DNA of 42,058 nt from Planctomycetota bacterium (GTDB lineage: Bacteria > Planctomycetota > UBA8108 > UBA1146 > JAJFFE01). Of the stretch, positions 9,031 to 17,607 are shown piece by piece. Each line of letters opens with the position of its first letter. Positions within the stretch are counted from its first letter, which is position 1. The position numbers were made by a program, and so were the translations under genes. Below the pieces are notes generated by a model. It saw only the letters and a list, made by a program, of their open reading frames with translations. It made no database searches and was not told where the DNA came from. Location of the stretch: positions 1 through 42,058 of the forward strand of contig JAJFFE010000074.1 of the NCBI GenBank assembly GCA_021776775.1, in the 5' to 3' direction.

Positions 9031-10124
9031 CCGGAATCGAGATCTCGCCGCAGGGTGATCGACGGGTCCAGGTCGAAGTCGGCGAGTTCACGACCGACCC
9101 AGTCATCCCATTGGTGTGGGCCGAAGTCGGGAGGAGACGATCGCACGTAGTCGAGGAGCTCTCCGATAATGGCATCGCACCGCATTATCGAGCGATCCCC
9201 GATGGCGACAACTTCCGCGATTCTTCCGTCACCCTCGGGTGTAAGCCGCTTGATCGCCGCCATCGAGGTGCGAATGGCCGCAAGGGGGTTACGCAGCTCA
9301 TGGCTCACGGTCGAAGTGATCTGACCCAAGACGGCGAGCCGTTCTTGGCGAACTTGGCGATCTAGGCTTTGTTGAAGTTCGGCCGCCATCTGGTTCAGCG
9401 TACGGGCCAAGAGGCCCATCTCGTCCGCGCTATCCACCGGGGCTCGCCGATCGAGATTGCCCGCGCCCAGCTCGGCGGCCGCGGCCGTGAGTTGTTCCAC
9501 CGGGTCGGTGATGCGTTTCGACGCGAAGTGCGCCATCACCGCCGCTAGCACTAAACCCAACGCTCCGAGAATCACGAGAAGGAACTCACTCGTACGGATC
9601 AGCCCGACCGCTTCCTCTTGGGCGGAGGCGACTTCCTGTCGCTCGATCTCGACGAGCTCGTCCAACGAATCGGCGAGGGCGTTCACAGTATTCTTGTACG
9701 AATCGAAGACATCGCTGCTGACCGATCCGGTCTTCTCGTACTCTTCGAACATGCGCTCGGCTCCGCTGATCACCGCCTGGCTATGCGTTTCGACGGACAC
9801 GAACAGTGATCGCTCAACCTTCTCTTCTGGATCGTCGAGGTGGGCAAGGGATCGAAACTCTTGAGCCTGCCGCTCGAAGTCAGTGGCCCACGCATAGAAC
9901 TCTTTCTTCTCGGCCGCGTGACCCGCTACGACGTAGGCGAAGCTCTCCTGTATTGCGTAGTTCGTGCTCGACTCCAACGTCTGGAGGGCCGTGAGCGCCG
10001 GGCCGTGGAACTCGCCGATCGACGATAGACCTCGGGTCAGAGGTATCAACGCGACGAAGCTGCACACGAGAATCGCGGCTCCGGTCGCGAGGAAATAGAG
10101 CGTGAGTCTTCGGGACAGCGTCAT
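8925..10124 (-). CDS. Membrane histidine kinase, N-terminal and HisKA part (frameshifted before the ATPase domain)
   Basis: Domains in order: membrane helix at about 10-30; a helical periplasmic sensor of about 150 residues rich in Glu (four-helix-bundle style); a second helix at about 181-203; a HAMP domain (SKRITDPVEQLTAAAAELG); and HisKA with H275 in STVSHELRNPLAA. After about residue 365 the frame turns into unrelated text (NESHGRSTTCSRM). The homologous continuation lies in a neighbouring frame, so one base appears to be missing near 9013-9025. The combined span of 1466 bases is one short of a multiple of three. Either the gene is broken or the sequence has an error. It is first in the operon; the sensed signal is unknown. 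Confidence 0.75.
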   Translation of the reverse strand: MTLSRRLTLYFLATGAAILVCSFVALIPLTRGLSSIGEFHGPALTALQTLESSTNYAIQESFAYVVAGHAAEKKEFYAWATDFERQAQEFRSLAHLDDPEEKVERSLFVSVETHSQAVISGAERMFEEYEKTGSVSSDVFDSYKNTVNALADSLDELVEIERQEVASAQEEAVGLIRTSEFLLVILGALGLVLAAVMAHFASKRITDPVEQLTAAAAELGAGNLDRRAPVDSADEMGLLARTLNQMAAELQQSLDRQVRQERLAVLGQITSTVSHELRNPLAAIRTSMAAIKRLTPEGDGRIAEVVAIGDRSIMRCDAIIGELLDYVRSSPPDFGPHQWDDWVGRELADFDLDPSITLRRDLDSGCTPQFDENESHGRSTTCSRMLVMRCWHTRPVIAN

Positions 10125-10256
10125 CGATCGCTCCGGGTCTGCGCCGAGGTCTTGGGGCGGGTTCTCCCGGAAGACTACCTCACATCAGCTGAGGTTCAAA
10201 GCCGTGTGTGGATGCAGAAAGCAGGTCTACCCGCCGGGCTATGTCGACGTGCTCAA

Positions 10257-10295
10257 GGGGCGGACTGAGAAGCATAAGCTTGCCCAGTCCGCCCC
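10257..10295 (-). terminator. 11-bp perfect stem-loop after the beta-roll protein gene
   Basis: Arms GGGGCGGACTG (10257-10267) and its exact complement (10285-10295) enclose a 17-base loop, about 30 bases past the stop codon of the gene at 10325. There is no long T run. The strength and position suit a terminator separating this gene from the kinase operon downstream. Confidence 0.55.
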
Positions 10296-10324
10296 GATCA
10301 CTAATCGCACAGAGACTCGTGGTC

Positions 10325-11536
10325 TTACGGGCAGGAAGAACAACCGGCGGTCCAGCTGAATGGAACGCTGTTCGTGATGCCTGCCCCACCTGTGATGACG
10401 GCCGACTGCGCTGTAACCACGTTGGATTGGCCCCCGATGATCACCGAGTCGAGTCCGCTGGCGAAACTGTAAGAACCGCCGACGACGCAAGCGTCGTTAG
10501 TGGTGGCGTCGTTGCCGAAACCTGCAACCACGACCGAATGAATTCCGCTCGCAATGTTGTTCGTGCCACCGAGTACCGCACCGCGAAGTCCGGTCGCTTC
10601 GCCACCCTGCCCGCCTCCGACCCAAGAGTGAGTCCCAATGGCGAGATTGACCCTTCCGCCACCGACGTTGGCGAACTCTCCGCTAGCCTCGTTCAACTCG
10701 CCACCGGCGACCGAAGCGTAGAATCCGGTCGCTGTGTTGTCTTTGCCGCCGCTGATCGATGCCCAGTTGTTGCTCACGGTGTTGTCTCGACCACCGCTGA
10801 TCGAGGAGCTTCCCGCGGTGGCGGTGTTGTCTCGACCACCGGTGACCGAAGAGGTTCCTCCGCTAGCGGTGTTCAAGGTCCCGCCGGCAACGGCTGAGTA
10901 CAGCCCGCTCGAGGTGTTGAAGCTTCCACCGCTGACGGTTGAAGCATCTCCGCTGGACGTGTTCGCCCACCCAGCACTAACAGTGGTCCACGGCCCGCTG
11001 ATGGTGTTCTCGATACCCACGACGAGGCCCCCGAAGCTCGAGTAGCTATTGAGCGCGCCGCCGACAATGTTGTGGGACCCAGTGCGATCCGCACCGGACG
11101 GCACCTCGTTATAGCCAACGATCAGGTTCCCCTTACCGTTCACCGTGCCGGTACCGCCCGCCCCGTTCACGAGTTGCAGGTTAACCCCGCTCAATCGAAA
11201 CGTCTCGTGGACGTCGCCCTGTCCGTCCGAGAGATTCTCGATGCTGAGATGAGACGCGAGATCTCGGAGCAGATCGACTTCAGCCTGCGTGAAATCGCAA
11301 CTCGCACAGATTGGTCCCGCCGCCATCGCCACCGGCGAGGGACCGCCGCTGAACAGGAAATTCAAAAGGTAAACAGGGTCGGCGATATCGATTCCCGTAT
11401 CCCCGTTGACGTCGCCGTTCATGGTGGCCATTCCGCCGCCGTAGGCGTCACGTTGCTCCATGAACAACGGTAGTACGGAAATACAGACCATGCACGTGAC
11501 CGTCACGAGTGCCGCGGGTTTGAGTAAGCGAAGCAT
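10325..11536 (-). CDS. Secreted beta-roll (YadA-head-like) repeat protein with N-terminal dockerin-like motif
   Basis: 403 residues. A signal peptide or membrane anchor covers about 8-25. A single dockerin-like EF-hand (GDVNGDTGIDIADPVYLLNF) lies at about 41-62, followed by a linker. From about residue 155 there are some fifteen tandem units of 15 residues with the pattern GGxxNxASGxxSxVx (for example GGTLNTASGGTSSVT). These resemble the left-handed beta-roll of trimeric autotransporter heads. The usual stalk and membrane anchor are absent. The protein ends in SWTAGCSSCP, the Cys-Pro tail also seen on the other dockerin-bearing proteins here. An AGAGGGGA ribosome site supports the ATG. It is probably an extracellular or surface structural protein; function unknown. 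Confidence 0.75.
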   Translation of the reverse strand: MLRLLKPAALVTVTCMVCISVLPLFMEQRDAYGGGMATMNGDVNGDTGIDIADPVYLLNFLFSGGPSPVAMAAGPICASCDFTQAEVDLLRDLASHLSIENLSDGQGDVHETFRLSGVNLQLVNGAGGTGTVNGKGNLIVGYNEVPSGADRTGSHNIVGGALNSYSSFGGLVVGIENTISGPWTTVSAGWANTSSGDASTVSGGSFNTSSGLYSAVAGGTLNTASGGTSSVTGGRDNTATAGSSSISGGRDNTVSNNWASISGGKDNTATGFYASVAGGELNEASGEFANVGGGRVNLAIGTHSWVGGGQGGEATGLRGAVLGGTNNIASGIHSVVVAGFGNDATTNDACVVGGSYSFASGLDSVIIGGQSNVVTAQSAVITGGAGITNSVPFSWTAGCSSCP

Positions 11537-11724
11537 AGAAGTTCCCCTCTGTGGGAGTGTCCAACCGGCGCGCTGCTTGGCGCACCTGCGTGATCCGCCC
11601 CAGAGACGGATCTACTCCTTGAAGGGGTTTGCGGCTCGAGATCGAACAGGGCTGCCGCGAAACTCCGCAAGAGACGCTCGTCGCCTCGGTTGGCAACACC
11701 AGCGGGCGCGGAGGCCGTCGCGTC

Positions 11725-11785
11725 TGGGGAGACCCCAGGGGTGGTGCCGCACCACGTTCCCGTCACGCCGGACCCCGTTGCGGGG
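11725..11785. other. Three consecutive perfect hairpins next to a tandem repeat
   Basis: TGGGG-AGA-CCCCA (11725-11737), GTGGTG-CCG-CACCAC (11741-11755) and CCCCG-TTG-CGGGG (11773-11785) follow one another, each perfect with a three-base loop. The last one touches the first unit of the 15-bp tandem repeat. Such clustering could mark a structured RNA or a protein-bound DNA site; no known RNA family is recognised. Confidence 0.5.
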
Positions 11786-11889
11786 GCGCATCTTTGCAGG
11801 GCGCATCTTTGCAGGGCGCATCTTTGCAGGGCGCATCGTGGCAGGGCGCATGGTGGCGTGGCGCATCTTTGCAGGGCGCATCGTGGCGT
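11785..11889. repeat. 15-bp tandem repeat, seven units
   Basis: Seven head-to-tail copies of GGCGCATCTTTGCAG with variants (units 4, 5 and 7 replace CTTTG by CGTGG or GGTGG, and two end in CGT). The first three units and the sixth are identical, which suggests recent expansion. The unit is a multiple of three, so all frames stay open. One frame would read like a pentapeptide repeat (ASLQG), but no start, ribosome site or plausible flanking protein supports translation. Confidence 0.85.
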
Positions 11890-12293
11890 GGCTCGAACAC
11901 TCGCCCGGACTCTTCATCAGGCGAAGCCGCGCAGGCTGCGCTTCCCGCGAATCTCTGCGTTACTCCTTCTTGAAGACCGCTAGGTCGACTGCGGCGTCGT
12001 GCCTGGATCTTCACGGAAATCGCAGCCTGTGTTCCGTTGACCATCTTCCAGTTATCCTCTGCTGCAACTCGCTGGGCACGATTTGCGCCCTTTCGGGCGC
12101 GTAACGACTCCGCCTGATGACTAGTCCGGGCTAGTGCCCCGTATCACAAGTTCGCCCGATAACCGCCGGCCGCTTTCCGCTCTGGCGTTGTTGCGCCTCC
12201 TAGAAGCAGTTACCAATACGACGGCGTCGGCGCGCCTAGCCAGAGCGCAAAGCTACTCGCCGGATTATTCGGACGAACTTACGATACAGGACA

Positions 12294-14618
12294 CTAGAAC
12301 AACTCGAGTTGTTGTCCGCCACCGGCGATCGCACTGAAGTCGAGACCGAGAAGCTCGAGAACCGGTTCGGCGATCGGCCGAATCTGCTTCTCGATGTAGT
12401 GGTCGTAGTCCATGCGGTGTACGACCGCGGACAGCGGCTCCGGCCCGTGAACTGTCATGAAATACTCGATGACGCGCGGTAGCTTGCCACTCATCTTCCG
12501 AGCCGCAGCGACGTGCGGGGGGGTCGTCGACACGTACTCCTCGGGTCGTTTTCGGAGAGCCTTTCGGTAGACCAACTGTGCGTCCCGTTGGCCGGCGCGG
12601 ATCTCGCCCACGATCCGCCTCAAGTACTCGACGACCGGCCGATCGGCAAACAAGGCGTCGTAAATTTCGCGTTGCAACTCGCGCGCGAGATCCGTCCAGT
12701 CTCGTCGGACCGCTTCTACTCCAACGAAATCGACACGCGTCGCACCGTCATCCTCCAGCAGCCCGACATACCGTTTACGAGCACCTTCGGCGCGGTGACG
12801 CATGTGGGGAAGGTGAAGCCGCAAGTACAGCTTCTCTAGCTCCAGCTCTAGTTGACTATCGACGTCCCACTGATCACGTACATATTCAATCAGAGCTTCG
12901 TTCGCTGACGCGACCAAGGCCACGCCGAGGGCCGTCGCTTGGTCGGCGTCATCCGTGCCCGCCTCGACGAACACGCTATCGGTGTCTCCATACAGAACTC
13001 GGTGCCCTCGCGATTCGAACCACTCCTTCGACCACAAGAGAAGCGTGCGGCCAAAGCTGGTGATCGCATTGGAGACCGCGCTCGAATGGAATCGACAACC
13101 GGGACTGCCCAACACGCCGTAGAACGAGTTCATGAGAATCTTGATCGCCTGACTCGCCACTGCGTTGTTAGCACGCTTCGCTTCTTCGCGGCGCGGAAAC
13201 AGCGTGTCGAGAATCCCCGGTAGAACACCGGGCTGGCGTCGGAACGCGGCGCCGTTGGGCGCCACGATGAGATCTTCACCATCCTTCGGAGATTGAACCC
13301 AGCCGAGCGGATCGATCTCGAACGTTCGGATGATGCTGGGATAGAGACTCTTGAAGTCGAACACCAATATGTTGGTGTGCAATCCGACGATCGGCTCGAA
13401 CACGTGAGCTCCGATGGTCCCCGTATCCTCCTCGAGATGGTCGCCCCGCGTCGGAGCAACCACGCCGCGCCGACGCAACTCTGACAAGTAGAGGAAGTCG
13501 AATGCTCCGGTCGAACTAGTCACGCGATCCGGGGTCATGCCGGTCAATCGAGAACGTTCGACTGTCAGCTCGATCAATCTCAACTTGTCGAGAATCTCTA
13601 GCACGAGTTCGGCGTCGCGAAGGTTGTACGCTACGAATCGCTCACGGTCGTTCTCGAACATTTCGAGAATTTCAGCCGCACGGTGTTTGCCACTGACGGT
13701 CTTGCCTTCACCGACGACGGCCCGCGCAACGGCGTCGAGCGCGTAACTCTCCATGCGGACGAACGCACCACGGAGTAGACGAATTCCGTCGAGCACCACG
13801 CGCCCGGTGATGGCGATGTGCTGTCCGTTGTTCGACGCGCGGGGCGGTCCGTGGGATCGCCCCAATTCCAAGGTGGCGCCCAGTCGATCGGCGACGCGAC
13901 GGAGCACGGGCAGGTCGAACTCGACGATGTTCCAGCCCGTCACCACGTCAGGGTCGAACTCGCGAACGGCCACTTCGAATCGGCTGAGCAACTCCCGTTC
14001 ATCGTGAACGGCGATCGCGCCCTCCGGGCACTCTTGCCCAGGCCCGGTGATGAGGAAAACGCGGCTCCGCTCACCATCGGTGAGCGCGATGGAAAGCAGT
14101 CGTTGCGCGCGAGGGTCCGTCTCTATGTCGAACGACACGACGCGAAGCGACGGAATGTAGCTCGCGGGATGTAACGTCGGGTTGTCGTAGATGCGGTCCA
14201 CTCGCTCGCCGGGATGGTACGGGCCCTCGACGCGAAAGGTCGCACAGACCCCTTGGCGAATCAGATACGAAACCGCCGTACGTAGGTCCGCTTCGAAGGT
14301 CAGAACACCGACGGCTTCGCACTCTCGTCGCAGGCGCTGCAGGTCGGCCGGGGTCTCGGCGTCCACGCGAACGACCTCCACCTCGTGGAGTGAACACTCC
14401 CCCGTTTTCACGACAGGGACGTTGCGAAGCTTCGGAGAGTCAGACGCAGCGATCCAGAAGTGCGGCTTCATTCGATCGTCACGAATCAGAACGCTTCGAC
14501 CGTTCTCCAATCGACCGACAATCCAGATGACCGTTCGCCCGTTCTCGATTCGATGCGAGGACTCGAGAATGAATCCTCGATCGCCCACCACGACTCCCCC
14601 AGCAAGAGATTGTTTCAC
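12294..14618 (-). CDS. polB: DNA polymerase II (family B)
   Basis: About 774 residues, close to the 783 of the E. coli enzyme. The proofreading domain is intact: FDIETD (D164, E166), TGWNIVEFDLP and YNLRDAELV. The polymerase domain has DFKSLYPSII, KILMNSFYGVLGS and YGDTDSVFV (D545, D547). The last residues, QQLELF, match the QLxLF motif by which such polymerases bind the sliding clamp. I prefer the GTG at 14618, preceded by GGAG at 5-6 bases; a TTG at 14660 would add 14 residues with no visible ribosome site. Pol II acts in replication restart and translesion synthesis. The gene is divergent from the TPR kinase across about 200 bases, so it is probably expressed alone. Confidence 0.93.
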   Translation of the reverse strand: MKQSLAGGVVVGDRGFILESSHRIENGRTVIWIVGRLENGRSVLIRDDRMKPHFWIAASDSPKLRNVPVVKTGECSLHEVEVVRVDAETPADLQRLRRECEAVGVLTFEADLRTAVSYLIRQGVCATFRVEGPYHPGERVDRIYDNPTLHPASYIPSLRVVSFDIETDPRAQRLLSIALTDGERSRVFLITGPGQECPEGAIAVHDERELLSRFEVAVREFDPDVVTGWNIVEFDLPVLRRVADRLGATLELGRSHGPPRASNNGQHIAITGRVVLDGIRLLRGAFVRMESYALDAVARAVVGEGKTVSGKHRAAEILEMFENDRERFVAYNLRDAELVLEILDKLRLIELTVERSRLTGMTPDRVTSSTGAFDFLYLSELRRRGVVAPTRGDHLEEDTGTIGAHVFEPIVGLHTNILVFDFKSLYPSIIRTFEIDPLGWVQSPKDGEDLIVAPNGAAFRRQPGVLPGILDTLFPRREEAKRANNAVASQAIKILMNSFYGVLGSPGCRFHSSAVSNAITSFGRTLLLWSKEWFESRGHRVLYGDTDSVFVEAGTDDADQATALGVALVASANEALIEYVRDQWDVDSQLELELEKLYLRLHLPHMRHRAEGARKRYVGLLEDDGATRVDFVGVEAVRRDWTDLARELQREIYDALFADRPVVEYLRRIVGEIRAGQRDAQLVYRKALRKRPEEYVSTTPPHVAAARKMSGKLPRVIEYFMTVHGPEPLSAVVHRMDYDHYIEKQIRPIAEPVLELLGLDFSAIAGGGQQLELF

Positions 14619-14821
14619 GGCTCTCCAACATCGAATCCTCGACCGGCTCGGCCACCACAACCGAGTAGTCGATCATGATACTCGACAACGCAAGAATCGC
14701 CGCCCCGACCGCCCGGGGCTTTGTCGCACCGCGACTCCAAGACTGGTAGTCTTGTCGGCGAATGAGGGACCAGTCTCCCTGGAGACGCCGAGGGCGCGTG
14801 CCCGAACTCGAGGAGTCGATC

Positions 14822-17449
14822 ATGTTTCCGCTGGACCGCAGCTTAGCGGCACTGGAGTCCCGCGTCATCGACGTGACCGGCGCTGATCGTCCACGCGTGC
14901 TTTGCGAGCTCGCTTGGAGACTTTGCACACGAGAGCCGGAACGTGCCAAGCGGTCTATCACGGAAGCTTTGGAGTTGTTGGCCGAGCGCGATGTCTCTGA
15001 GGTTCCGGATCGACTAAGGCTGCAAACCTGTATCACTGCCGCAGCCTGCTTCAACCGCTGCCATGAGACGACGCTCGCCACGGAAGTTCTCGAGGAAGCT
15101 ACCGCCCTGGTCGACCGCTGCGACCTCGTGCAACAGGACCGAGAGAAGTTTCGTTCGCGTATCGCCGACGGTACGGGCGAGACACTGTTCAACATCGGAT
15201 CGCCGGTTCAATCGACCGAACGATTGGAACAAGCGCTCGATATCCTCGGCGAGAGCGCAGACCCCGAGTCGCTCGAGATCCGAGCGCGCATTTTCAACAA
15301 CCTAGGAATCGCTCGGTATCTCCTCAGCGACTATCCAGGATCACTTTCATCCTTCAACGAAGCCAAGGACCACTACCGCGAGATCGGCGACGAAGAAGGT
15401 GAACTCCGCGTCAACATGAACATCGGGAACGTGCACTCCTGCCTCGGTGAGTTCACGACCGCTGTCGAGCGATACCAAGAGAGTCTGAAATTCGCTCGCC
15501 GCGTTGGGCACCCTCGAACAGAGGCGACAGGGCTCGCCAACATCGCAAGCGCTTACGTCAAAGTGGGCGAAGCAGACGACGCCATCGAAGCGTGCCTCGA
15601 AAGCATCGGCATTTGGCGCAGAATCGGAGACAAGCGCGGCGAGTCCATCGCGCTCAGCACACTGGCGCTGGGCCATCGACTAAAGGGTCAGTACACACTC
15701 GGCCTTACTTACTCGTATGCTTCCCTGTCTATCCTCGAAGAGCTCGATGACCAGCCCGGGGTGGCGATGGGATTGAAGACGCTCGGGTTCATCTTGCTCA
15801 ACGACGGACAGTTCTCCGAAGCGCGCGAGCAATTCGAGCAAGGGTTGGAGCTCAGCCGAAAAGTCGATTTGCGACGGATCGAAGTGCTGTGCCTGATGGG
15901 GCTCGGCAAGACCTACATGGCGCAGGATCTCTACCCGGAAGCACTCACCTTCCTCGAAGAGGGAGTCGTTCGCTCGGAAGAGCAGAACGAAGCCGACTCC
16001 ACGTTTACACTGCACCGAGAGCTTTCTCGCTGTTACCGAGCACTAGGGCAATTCGAGACAGCCATCGATCACTACGAGTTGTCCCACGAGCATGAACGTC
16101 GGCTCTCGGAGCGTAAGTCGGACTCTAGACTCAAGAGCCTTCAAGTCCAGCTTCAGGTCGAGCAGGCACGACGCCGAGCAGCCGCCGAACTCGAGGCGGT
16201 CAACGAGCAACTACGAGCGGAGATCCACGAACGCCGACGCGCGGAAGACGAACGCAAAGAGCTCCAACATCAACTGCAGCACTCTCAGAAGATGGAGGCG
16301 GTGGGTCGTCTCGCCGGAGGCGTGGCCCACGATTTCAACAACCTGCTGACGATTATCCTCGGATACTGTGAGTTACTCGGCGAACACCAGTCGACAGAGG
16401 AGGAGCGTGAAGAGGCGGTCGACGAAGTGAGTCGCGCCGCCAGCCGCGCAGCCGAACTAACCCAACAGCTACTCACATTCAGCCGCAAGCGCGTTCTTCG
16501 GCCGCGTGCGATTCCCTTGAACACGCTCATCGAAGATCTCCAACGAATGCTCGATCGTCTGCTCGATGACACGATCACGATTCGATTGCTGCTCGAGTCG
16601 ACGGTTGGCGCTGTGCTCGCCGACCCAGTCCTGCTCGAACAGATCCTCATCAATCTTGCCCTCAACGCCCAGGACGCGATGCCAGAGGGTGGAACGCTGA
16701 CGATAACGACTGGGGTGGAGCGACTCTCCAATCAGCTGATCGACGCACTCCAGCTCGACCCTAGTCCGATGGATGATCACGGCGCCATCTACTACTCGCT
16801 CCGAGTGTCCGATACCGGATCAGGGATTCCGGCCGACATTCGGGACCGCGTGTTCGAACCGTTCTTCACAACCAAGGATCACGGCAAGGGCACGGGACTA
16901 GGCCTGTCGATCGTGTACGGCGTAGTTGGACAGTGTGGTGGCTCGATCCGTGTCGACAGCACACCCGATCAGGGATCCACGTTCACGGTGCTCCTCCCAC
17001 CTACGCTCGAAAAACCTGTGGAAAGGCCAGCCATCGTACCGGACGAGCGACCGACGCCCTCGCGAGGGGAGACGGTCCTCCTGGTTGAAGACGAGCCAGG
17101 AGTTCGGGGACTGCTCGAAACAATGCTCCGAGCGGAAGGGTACTTGGTCCTCGGTGCCCGAGATGGCGAGGCCGCACTCAACTGTGCGCGAAGGCAGAAA
17201 GGTCCGATCCATCTACTCATCACCGATGTCCTCATGCCGCGGATGTCCGGGACCGAACTCGCCCAACAGCTCGTGCAGTTTCAGCCAGAAATAAAGATGG
17301 TCTTCACATCGGGGTACATGGACCGAGTGGCGCACGAGATTTCAGACCTCCCGGAAGGGTCGATCTTCCTTCAGAAGCCGTTCAGCTTGGGGCGGCTCCG
17401 CCACAAGCTCCGTCGGCTACTCGCGGGCAGCAGCCAACTCCCCACGTAA
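14822..17449 (+). CDS. Cytoplasmic TPR hybrid histidine kinase (TPR-HisKA-HATPase-REC)
   Basis: 875 residues from the ATG preceded by AGGAG at 6 bases. There is no signal peptide or membrane helix. About 130-410 is an array of tetratricopeptide repeats (for example [20 protein letters not shown], then [20 protein letters not shown]), a protein-binding sensor. A long charged coiled coil (about 415-490) leads to HisKA with H503 in [11 protein letters not shown]. The HATPase domain shows [24 protein letters not shown] and [13 protein letters not shown], and a C-terminal receiver has D802 (LLITDVLMP) and FLQKPF. The architecture suggests a kinase controlled by a protein partner through the TPR solenoid. 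No response regulator is adjacent, so its partner is elsewhere. Confidence 0.9.
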   Translation: MFPLDRSLAALESRVIDVTGADRPRVLCELAWRLCTREPERAKRSITEALELLAERDVSEVPDRLRLQTCITAAACFNRCHETTLATEVLEEATALVDRCDLVQQDREKFRSRIADGTGETLFNIGSPVQSTERLEQALDILGESADPESLEIRARIFNNLGIARYLLSDYPGSLSSFNEAKDHYREIGDEEGELRVNMNIGNVHSCLGEFTTAVERYQESLKFARRVGHPRTEATGLANIASAYVKVGEADDAIEACLESIGIWRRIGDKRGESIALSTLALGHRLKGQYTLGLTYSYASLSILEELDDQPGVAMGLKTLGFILLNDGQFSEAREQFEQGLELSRKVDLRRIEVLCLMGLGKTYMAQDLYPEALTFLEEGVVRSEEQNEADSTFTLHRELSRCYRALGQFETAIDHYELSHEHERRLSERKSDSRLKSLQVQLQVEQARRRAAAELEAVNEQLRAEIHERRRAEDERKELQHQLQHSQKMEAVGRLAGGVAHDFNNLLTIILGYCELLGEHQSTEEEREEAVDEVSRAASRAAELTQQLLTFSRKRVLRPRAIPLNTLIEDLQRMLDRLLDDTITIRLLLESTVGAVLADPVLLEQILINLALNAQDAMPEGGTLTITTGVERLSNQLIDALQLDPSPMDDHGAIYYSLRVSDTGSGIPADIRDRVFEPFFTTKDHGKGTGLGLSIVYGVVGQCGGSIRVDSTPDQGSTFTVLLPPTLEKPVERPAIVPDERPTPSRGETVLLVEDEPGVRGLLETMLRAEGYLVLGARDGEAALNCARRQKGPIHLLITDVLMPRMSGTELAQQLVQFQPEIKMVFTSGYMDRVAHEISDLPEGSIFLQKPFSLGRLRHKLRRLLAGSSQLPT

Positions 17450-17607
17450 GGTCTCGAGAAAACGGTCGTCGAGCCCACTCGTTGGCGACTCATTGGGCCC
17501 GTCCTCTCACGGGTTCTCATCGCATCACCATCCAGATGGTTGACGATCACTGCGGAATGAGTTTCAACGGGGACCCACGCCAAAGACGCCCAACCAGGAG
17601 AAACTCC

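Larger units (their letters stand above)
11537..12293. other. 757-base gene-free region rich in hairpins and repeats
   Basis: No convincing gene is present. Open frames exist on both strands only because of composition and because the repeat unit is a multiple of three. The region holds three perfect hairpins (11725-11785), a 15-bp tandem repeat (11785-11889), a small palindromic hairpin (12120-12135, arms ACTAG/CTAGT) and a 9-bp inverted repeat with a 52-base loop (12178-12186 and 12239-12247). The last lies downstream of the polymerase gene and could help end its transcript. The 5' region of the beta-roll gene occupies the left edge. Confidence 0.6.

Noticed and set aside
9005..9035. Programmed ribosomal frameshifting in the membrane kinase
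   Set aside because: No slippery heptamer or following stem-loop is visible at the join; a mutation or sequence error is simpler.
11629..11973. Pentapeptide-like (ASLQG) protein from the 15-bp tandem repeat
   Set aside because: The unit is a multiple of three, so every frame stays open; flanking sequence is not protein-like and no ribosome site is present.
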